Source of the DNA: Bacillota bacterium
GTDB taxonomy: Bacteria; Bacillota; Clostridia; Tissierellales; Peptoniphilaceae
Direction: 5' to 3'
NCBI GenBank assembly: GCA_023393815.1
Contig: JAEXBU010000003.1
Span: 1-10,563 of the forward strand
DNA: 10,563 nucleotides
Position numbers and translations under genes: made by a program. The notes under the pieces were generated by a model. It did no database searches. It saw only the letters and a list, made by a program, of their open reading frames with translations, and was not told where the DNA came from. Of the stretch, positions 5,578-10,563 are shown piece after piece (position 1 is the stretch's first letter; each line of letters begins with the position of its first letter).

Positions 5578-7971
5578 ATGACAGGTTTTAAGTACATTCG
5601 TTTCTTTCATGAAATTCACAAAGAAGACGTAGATATCGTCGGTGGTAAGGGCGCAAATCTTGGTGAAATGACCAATTTCGGCTTAGACGTACCTCCGGGA
5701 TTTTGCGTTACATCTAAGGGCTATGACGCCTTTATCGAATACGCAGGTTTGGACGAAAAAGTTCGCTTTTTAATGCAAGATTTAGATGTAGACGACGTGG
5801 ATATGTTGACGGCAGCATCCAACGACATCCGCAGGAACATTGAACAAGGGGATATCGACCCCGCTTTGGAAGAAGAAATCATCCTGGCGTACAAGGAATT
5901 TAGCCGTTCCATCGACTTGAGAAATCCCCAAGTTGCCGTACGTTCGTCAGCGACAGCGGAAGATTTGCCCGATGCATCCTTCGCTGGCCAACAAGACACC
6001 TATCTTCACATTGCCGGAGAAGATGAATTGGTTCAACACGTGCGTAAATGCTGGGCATCCCTGTGGACGCCTCGCGCTATTTACTACCGGGAAAAACAAA
6101 AATACGACCACTTCGCCGTTTCTTTGGCCGTCGTCGTGCAAAAGATGGTAAATTCGGAAAAATCCGGCGTCATGTTTACGGCGAACCCCATTAACAACAG
6201 CCGGGATGAAATGATGATTAACGCCAGCTACGGCTTAGGCGAGGCCGTCGTCAGCGGCACGGTCACACCGGATGAATATGTCATTCGTAAGAGCGACAAA
6301 TCCGTCCTTGAAAAAGTCATCGCCGACAAGAAAAAGATCGTCGTACAAAACGATTCAGGTATCGGCACTCACGAAGCCGACGTAGAAGATATTTTAGGCG
6401 CCGGTGCCGTAAAAGAAGAGTGCTTGACGAAAGAAGAATTAAGTACGTTGATCGATGCCGGGCTCAAGATTGAGAGCCTTTACGGCAGTGTACAAGATAT
6501 CGAATGGGGCATGGACAGAGACACGAAAGGCCTCTATATTTTACAATCCAGACCCATTACTACATTAGGCGACGTGGAAAGTACGCCGGGAAAAGCGAAA
6601 GAGGAAGGCATGAATCAAGAACCTGAAAAGTTAAAACCCCTGGTTCGCGGCTTGGCTGCATCTCCCGGGATCGGACGCGGCAAAGTAAAAAAGATCAAAG
6701 ACGTAAGCGAAATCAACTTAGTTAAAGAAGGGGACATTCTCGTTACGGGGATGACCAATCCCGACATGGTGCCCGCTATGCGTACCGCTGCCGCCGTCGT
6801 TACCGATGAAGGGGGAAGAACCTGTCACGCCGCCATCGTCAGCAGAGAATTAGGTATTCCCTGTGTCGTCGGCAGCAACACCGCCACATCCGTCTTGGAA
6901 GAAGGACAATTTGTTACCGTGGATGCGACTCGCGGGGTCGTCTATGAAGGCGACGTCTTAAAAGACAAGGAAAAGAAAAAAGAAGAAAAAACCGGCGCAA
7001 CCGGAGCAGGCTTGGGTATTTCCGTCGAAGAACTTCGCCAAATCGTCGCACCGACGACGGCGACGAAGATCTACATGAACCTCGGAGAACCCGCGTTGAT
7101 CGAAAAGTATAAGGATCTGCCCTTCGACGGCATCGGGCTCATGCGTACGGAATTTATCTTCACCAATAAGATCGGAGCCCACCCCATGTATTTGGCCAAG
7201 ACCGGGCAAGGAGACATTCTCATTGATCAGCTGGCCGAAGGTATCGCCGAAGTGGCGAGCGCCATTTATCCGAAACAAATCGTCGTCCGCATGAGCGATT
7301 TCCGAACCAATGAATTTCGCGGCCTAAAAGGTGGCGACGAAGTGGAACCTCACGAAGAAAACCCGATGATCGGATGGCGTGGTGTCAGTCGCTATATTTC
7401 GCCGGAATACGAAAAGGGCTTCCGTTTGGAATGCAAAGCCATGCGTAAGGTGCGCGAAGAGTTCGGCCTGACCAATGTGGTCGCCATGCTGCCTTTTGTG
7501 CGCACGCCGGAAGAACTTGTTACCGTCAAAGAAATTATGGCGGAAGAAGGCTTGAAGCAATCGAAAAACTTCAAGATTTGGATTATGGCGGAAGTGCCCT
7601 CGGTGGTATTCCAAGCGGAAGAATTCGCCGAATTGGTAGACGGCTTCTCTATCGGTTCCAACGACTTGACACAACTGACCATGGGTGCCGATCGCGACAG
7701 CGGTATCTTGAATCGTATGGGCTACTTTGACGAACGAAACGAAGCAGTCAAGCGCGCCATTAAGATCTTAGTCGACGCCGCCAACAAGAAGGGCATTACT
7801 TGCTCCATTTGCGGTCAAGGTCCGAGTCAATACCCTGAATTTGCAGAATTCCTCGTAGAATGCGGAATTACTTCTATGTCCGTAAATCCAGATACGGTAG
7901 ATTACACCCGTCGCCTGGTCGCTGGCGTGGAACAAAAAATCATTCTCCGCAAATTAAGAGAACGAAACTAA
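5578..7971 (+). CDS. ppsA: Phosphoenolpyruvate synthase (pyruvate, water dikinase)
   Basis: This enzyme converts ATP, pyruvate and water to AMP, PEP and phosphate, the entry step of gluconeogenesis from pyruvate. The 797 residues are the full family length and the three domains are in order. The N-terminal ATP-grasp/pyruvate-phosphate-dikinase domain (about 15-340) opens with GGKGANLGEM and ends with QSRPIT. The swivelling phosphohistidine domain (about 360-460) contains GGRTCHAAIVSRELGIP, with His417 as phosphocarrier. The C-terminal PEP/pyruvate TIM barrel (about 485-790) contains GLMRTEF near 519 and the CSICGQGPS loop, with Cys745 as the likely acid/base residue. A charged Lys/Glu linker at about 460-475 joins the last two domains. 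Thr415, two residues before the His, matches the position that PSRP-type regulatory kinases phosphorylate in other PpsA proteins (established for E. coli). It has its own promoter and terminator, so it is probably monocistronic. The water-using PpsA type is favoured over PPDK by overall length and domain pattern. Confidence 0.96.
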   Translation: MTGFKYIRFFHEIHKEDVDIVGGKGANLGEMTNFGLDVPPGFCVTSKGYDAFIEYAGLDEKVRFLMQDLDVDDVDMLTAASNDIRRNIEQGDIDPALEEEIILAYKEFSRSIDLRNPQVAVRSSATAEDLPDASFAGQQDTYLHIAGEDELVQHVRKCWASLWTPRAIYYREKQKYDHFAVSLAVVVQKMVNSEKSGVMFTANPINNSRDEMMINASYGLGEAVVSGTVTPDEYVIRKSDKSVLEKVIADKKKIVVQNDSGIGTHEADVEDILGAGAVKEECLTKEELSTLIDAGLKIESLYGSVQDIEWGMDRDTKGLYILQSRPITTLGDVESTPGKAKEEGMNQEPEKLKPLVRGLAASPGIGRGKVKKIKDVSEINLVKEGDILVTGMTNPDMVPAMRTAAAVVTDEGGRTCHAAIVSRELGIPCVVGSNTATSVLEEGQFVTVDATRGVVYEGDVLKDKEKKKEEKTGATGAGLGISVEELRQIVAPTTATKIYMNLGEPALIEKYKDLPFDGIGLMRTEFIFTNKIGAHPMYLAKTGQGDILIDQLAEGIAEVASAIYPKQIVVRMSDFRTNEFRGLKGGDEVEPHEENPMIGWRGVSRYISPEYEKGFRLECKAMRKVREEFGLTNVVAMLPFVRTPEELVTVKEIMAEEGLKQSKNFKIWIMAEVPSVVFQAEEFAELVDGFSIGSNDLTQLTMGADRDSGILNRMGYFDERNEAVKRAIKILVDAANKKGITCSICGQGPSQYPEFAEFLVECGITSMSVNPDTVDYTRRLVAGVEQKIILRKLRERN

Positions 7972-7981
7972 AACGTGCAGT

Positions 7982-8016
7982 AAAAAATCCGCCGAGATCC
8001 CTCGGCGGATTTTTTT
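7982..8016 (+). terminator. Rho-independent terminator of ppsA, possibly bidirectional
   Basis: The inverted repeat ATCCGCCGAG (7987-7996) / CTCGGCGGAT (8001-8010) forms a perfect 10-bp GC-rich stem with a 4-nt ATCC loop. It is followed by an uninterrupted T run at 8010-8016. It starts 10 nt after the ppsA stop. A run of six A at 7982-7987 precedes the stem, so the reverse strand also has a stem followed by U residues. It could thus stop transcripts arriving from the convergent - strand operon. Confidence 0.93.
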
Positions 8017-8096
8017 GTGGAAATAATTCCTTACCCTTTAAATGCGAAATAATTGGATGGCGACGGCTCCTTCCCCTAGAAATGGTGACGAAGTCG
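8017..8096. other. Convergent intergenic spacer, no gene seen
   Basis: About 80 bp separate the two terminators. I see no promoter, RNA gene or credible small ORF. The only internal pattern is the 9-mer GAAATAATT, which occurs at 8020-8028 and again at 8046-8054. It is AT-rich and may be chance. Confidence 0.6.
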
Positions 8097-8126
8097 AAAA
8101 AAGTTCGAGGCCTCGATCCCGAACTT
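8097..8126 (-). terminator. Rho-independent terminator of the hemB operon
   Basis: Read on the - strand, AAGTTCG (8126-8120) pairs with CGAACTT (8107-8101) around a 12-nt loop. The second arm runs directly into a U tract (complement of AAAAAA at 8097-8102). It begins 11 nt after the stop codon of the small DUF6483-like gene. The stem is shorter than that of the ppsA terminator, and the region also holds a perfect 12-bp palindrome (8105-8116) that could form a competing fold, so efficiency is uncertain. Confidence 0.65.
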
Positions 8127-8137
8127 AACTTTTTGAT

Positions 8138-8482
8138 TTAAAAATCTATATGAAACAGTTTCCCGTAGTCGCGAAGACCGGTTTCGATTTCTTTTAAGGA
8201 GAAATTCCCCTGTTTTAATTCTTTTTCGTCGATGTGCAAAAGGGATTCGTAGAAGAGGATCCCCGTGGCCAGATCTGCCTCGCCTTCGTCGAAGGCGTCG
8301 AAGAGGGCATCTTCCGCTTCCCCAAATTGCTTCACTTTAATCAAGGCGTAAAGCCTTTTGGATATGGCAGAGGTCTTCGTCTTTTCTTTGTCCTCGTCTT
8401 TCATGCCCATGGGGTAGGCGAGGCCCAATAGAAATTGGATCAGCTCTTTAATTTGCTGCATGAGAAAATCATTTTTTATCAT
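8138..8482 (-). CDS. Small conserved protein, DUF6483-like
   Basis: The 114-residue protein is acidic and almost certainly all-helical. It begins MIKNDFLMQQIKELIQFLLG, which resembles the opening of the DUF6483 family (Met-x-x-Asp-x-h-Met-x-x-Ile, then a Leu-rich helix) found in many clostridia. Its middle part (AISKRLYALIKVKQFGEAEDALFDAF) looks like a TPR-type helical hairpin, as does the rest of that family. There is no signal peptide, membrane segment or metal motif. The function is unknown. The ATG overlaps the hemB stop as ATGA, so translation is coupled to hemB, and a terminator follows. The family assignment is from memory of the N-terminal pattern and is only moderately sure; that it is a real gene is much surer, given the coupling and the terminator. 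Confidence 0.72.
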   Translation of the reverse strand: MIKNDFLMQQIKELIQFLLGLAYPMGMKDEDKEKTKTSAISKRLYALIKVKQFGEAEDALFDAFDEGEADLATGILFYESLLHIDEKELKQGNFSLKEIETGLRDYGKLFHIDF

Positions 8483-9444
8483 AGGCTTTTCTGCAATTTC
8501 TCGGCCAAGTATTTGGCGTGGTAGGTAATAATCATTTTGGCGCCGGCTCGTTTCAGGGCGATCATGTTTTCGTAGATGACGTCTTTATTAAGAACGCCGT
8601 CTCGAATGGCGTTCATAACCATGGTGTACTCGCCGCTGACATTATAGGCAACGAAATTCGTGTTAAAAGTGTCCTTCGCCCGAGCCAAAATATCCAAGCA
8701 GGCGAGGCCGGGCTTTACGATGATAAAATCGGCACCTTCATCTAAATCCGCTTCGATTTTCCGAAGGGCTTCGTCGCCGTTGTGAAAGTCCATTTGATAA
8801 GATTTTCGGTCGCCGAAAGAGGGACAGCTGCCGGCGGCGTCGCGGAAAGGCCCGTAATAGTTGGAAGCAAACTTTGCCGCATAGGACATAATGGGCACGT
8901 CCTTGTATCCGTTTTCGTCCAGGGTTTTACGAATCTTTGCCACGTGAAAATCCATCATGTCCGATGGTGCAATTACGTCGCTTCCGGCTTGGGCGTGAGA
9001 CAGGGCGATCTTTGCTAGGGAAGCGATGGTGGCGTCGTTGTCCACCATGCCGTCTTCGTCTAAAATGCCACAGTGGCCGTGGTCTGTATATTCGCACATA
9101 CACACGTCCGTAATGACGACGAGATCGTCGGTAAGGGATTTAATTTTTCGACATGCCCGTTGTACGACGCCGTTTTCGTCGTAAGCACCGCTTCCTATGC
9201 GGTCTTTGTGATCGACCACGCCGAACAAAATTACGGCGGGGATTTTTAGCTCTACGATCTCCTTCACTTCCTCGGCCAAACGGTCGACGGAGAAGTGGTA
9301 GATGCCGGGCATAGAGGGGATTTCCCGTTTTATATTCTCACCTTCAATGACGAAGAGAGGATAGATGAGATCAGATACGGAAAGGGTGGTTTCTTCCGTC
9401 ATTTTTCTAAGAATAGGATTATTTCGAATTCTGCGTAGACGCAT
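8479..9444 (-). CDS. hemB: Porphobilinogen synthase (5-aminolevulinate dehydratase)
   Basis: The enzyme condenses two 5-aminolevulinate molecules to porphobilinogen, the first common pyrrole of heme, siroheme and cobalamin synthesis. The 321-residue TIM barrel carries both active-site lysines: Lys191 in MSYAAKFAS and Lys244 in FIIVKPG. It also has the cysteine triad DVCMCEYTDHGHCG (Cys115, 117, 125), marking the Zn-dependent type. The segments YPLFV, FGV and YNVSGEY are also typical. The ATG at 9444 is preferred because AAGGAG at 9460-9455 lies 10 nt upstream. A TTG at 9453 would add three residues but leaves only 1 nt after the ribosome site. The gene overlaps the end of the cobA-hemD fusion by 26 nt and the start of the DUF6483-like gene by 4 nt, so the three are co-transcribed and probably translationally coupled. 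Confidence 0.96.
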   Translation of the reverse strand: MRLRRIRNNPILRKMTEETTLSVSDLIYPLFVIEGENIKREIPSMPGIYHFSVDRLAEEVKEIVELKIPAVILFGVVDHKDRIGSGAYDENGVVQRACRKIKSLTDDLVVITDVCMCEYTDHGHCGILDEDGMVDNDATIASLAKIALSHAQAGSDVIAPSDMMDFHVAKIRKTLDENGYKDVPIMSYAAKFASNYYGPFRDAAGSCPSFGDRKSYQMDFHNGDEALRKIEADLDEGADFIIVKPGLACLDILARAKDTFNTNFVAYNVSGEYTMVMNAIRDGVLNKDVIYENMIALKRAGAKMIITYHAKYLAEKLQKSL

Positions 9445-10563
9445 GGTGTGCAAGCTCCTTTATAATAGATTTCAGGAGAGATTCCTGGGTGGCTTTTTCT
9501 CCCAAATGTATATTGTCCTCTTTTACACCCAGTTTGACAAGGGTTTGTTTTGTCGTATCGCCGATGGCGAAGATCGGCGATGCGAGCAGCTCCTTGCCGT
9601 AGGCGGCGACGAAGTTTCTTGCCGCCGAAGAAGATAAAAATACGACACCGTCCGGTATGGAAGGGATGGATGCAGGCGCCGTAGGTGGAAGCGTTTTGTA
9701 AAGAATTCGGTCGACGGTGGGGGCAATTTGTTTGAGGGCGCGGCCGAGGGCAGGGTCGCTTCCATCGGCGTGGGGATAGTAAATGCGATTTTCGAATCCA
9801 AGGTGTTCCTTCAAGTAGTCTGCCAAATATCGCCCGTCGTAATGATCCGGGGTACCGTCGGCGCGGATTCCGTACGCACGCAGTGCTTTTGCGGTTTTTT
9901 CGCCGATGGCGTAAATACGAACGTCGGAAAGTTTCCGCACATCGTACAGAGATAGGAAGGAATCAAAGAAAAAGCGCACCGCGTTTTTTGATGTAAAGAC
10001 CAGGGTGTCGAAGGAAAAATCCTTCAGATCGTCAAAAAGGTAGGTTTCGTTTACAGGTTCTATGCGGATCATCGGTCGTCGAAGGACGCGGGCGCCGACG
10101 TCATTTAAGGCATCGGCCATGGCATCTTGATTAGTGCCGGTTAAGAGGATGGTTCGACCGGTCAAAGGAAGATGGTTGAGCGGCGTCAAATCGTCGTGTA
10201 AATTGACGACGTTGCCGACGACAATAAGTCCCGGACTCGTTATTCCTTCGGGCAGACCGTCTTCGGCAACGGATTGGAGGTTCGCGTAATAAGCATTTAC
10301 GAAGCCGTCGTTTGTCTCTTTTAAGACGGCAAAGGGTGTCGTCGGATGTTTTCCGGCGCGAAGCAAATCTCGGGCAATGGTCGATGCATTTTTCAGGCTC
10401 ATGTAGAAAACCAAAGTGCCGGGAATTTTTCCGTACAAGCGGAAATCCTCTTCGTTCCTCGTAGAGTGACCGGTAATAAAAGATACGCTTCGGGAAAGGT
10501 CGCGGTGGGTGACGGGAATGCCTGCCATGGCGGGGACGCAAATGCCGGCGGTGATACCAGAGA
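9419..10563 (-). CDS. cobA-hemD: Uroporphyrinogen-III C-methyltransferase / uroporphyrinogen-III synthase fusion (5' end cut by window)
   Basis: The frame stays open past the first internal ATG to the window edge, reading SGITAGICVPAMAGIPVTHR, a good match to the middle of CobA methyltransferases. About 380 residues are visible. Residues 1-125 are the C-terminal part of the SAM-dependent CobA domain (VTHRDLSRSVSFITGH, GTLVFYMS, SPGLIVVGNVV). Residues from about 132 to the end are HemD, with two similar lobes marked by FTSKNAV, YAIGEKTAKALRAYGI, FLSSSAARNF and IFAIGDTTKQTL. HemD closes hydroxymethylbilane to uroporphyrinogen III, and CobA methylates it to precorrin-2, leading to siroheme or B12. 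The segment where CobA enzymes usually show a GT-x-x-QR pattern reads ETNDGFVNAYYANL and lacks it, a divergence worth noting. The stop lies inside the start of hemB. The family start, missing here, should be about 110-130 residues further upstream. Confidence 0.9.
   Translation of the reverse strand, partial: SGITAGICVPAMAGIPVTHRDLSRSVSFITGHSTRNEEDFRLYGKIPGTLVFYMSLKNASTIARDLLRAGKHPTTPFAVLKETNDGFVNAYYANLQSVAEDGLPEGITSPGLIVVGNVVNLHDDLTPLNHLPLTGRTILLTGTNQDAMADALNDVGARVLRRPMIRIEPVNETYLFDDLKDFSFDTLVFTSKNAVRFFFDSFLSLYDVRKLSDVRIYAIGEKTAKALRAYGIRADGTPDHYDGRYLADYLKEHLGFENRIYYPHADGSDPALGRALKQIAPTVDRILYKTLPPTAPASIPSIPDGVVFLSSSAARNFVAAYGKELLASPIFAIGDTTKQTLVKLGVKEDNIHLGEKATQESLLKSIIKELAHHASTQNSK
9455..9460 (-). 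promoter_or_regulatory. Ribosome binding site of hemB
   Basis: On the - strand this reads AAGGAG. It lies inside the 3' end of the cobA-hemD gene, 10 nt before the ATG at 9444 and only 1 nt before an in-frame TTG at 9453. The spacing argues for the ATG as the start. Confidence 0.75.

Noticed and set aside
8020..8054. Direct repeat GAAATAATT as an operator or attachment site
   Set aside because: It is a nine-base AT-rich repeat between two terminators in a convergent spacer with no gene start nearby. Chance is a sufficient explanation.
7860..8141. A + strand reading frame running from the end of ppsA through the terminator
   Set aside because: It overlaps ppsA in another frame, has no ribosome site, reads through the terminator hairpin, and its sequence is basic and low in pattern, as expected of a shadow frame.
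9461..9466. Perfect TATAAT on the + strand
   Set aside because: It lies inside the cobA-hemD coding region with no -35 at a proper distance and no + strand gene downstream. On the - strand it reads ATTATA.

Overview
The window looks like chromosomal housekeeping DNA from a Gram-positive bacterium of the Bacillota. An anaerobic clostridial or Tissierellia/Peptoniphilaceae-type host is my best guess, but genus and species cannot be read from the sequence. The support is: strong Shine-Dalgarno sites (GGAGG, AAGGAG), TTG and GTG starts in a tightly packed operon, a YhaO/YhaN-type nuclease-ATPase pair, a CobA-HemD fusion next to hemB, and mid-range base composition. No mobile element, CRISPR array, tRNA or rRNA was seen.

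Left part (1-5528, + strand): a compact gene chain. It runs from the last codons of an unknown upstream gene, to a PfkB-fold (1-phosphofructokinase/tagatose-6-phosphate-kinase-like) protein, an isochorismatase-family hydrolase, a YhaO/SbcD-like metallophosphoesterase, a YhaN/SbcC-like ATPase with a predicted membrane hairpin, a COG1768-type metallophosphoesterase, and a CYTH-domain phosphatase/cyclase-like protein. Neighbouring genes overlap or are separated by only 1 nt, so one transcript with translational coupling is likely. The nuclease/ATPase pair is probably a DNA-processing machine related to SbcCD/Mre11-Rad50. The role of the other members is not evident.

Middle (5529-8016, + strand): ppsA, phosphoenolpyruvate synthase. 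It has its own extended -10 promoter and strong ribosome binding site, and ends at a perfect-stem intrinsic terminator. This is a gluconeogenic enzyme making PEP from pyruvate.

Right part (8097-10563, - strand): a convergent tetrapyrrole operon. It is read from the right edge as cobA-hemD fusion (5' end cut by the window), hemB, then a small DUF6483-like gene, ending at its own hairpin terminator. HemB makes porphobilinogen. HemD closes uroporphyrinogen III, and the CobA domain methylates it to precorrin-2 on the way to siroheme or cobalamin. The hydroxymethylbilane synthase step must be encoded outside the window.

The most unusual points are the PfkB-like protein that has lost all the kinase motifs I can align, the short membrane-hairpin YhaN-like ATPase lacking a zinc hook and sandwiched between two different metallophosphoesterases, and the small DUF6483-like gene coupled to hemB. 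None of these amounts to strong evidence for a new system.
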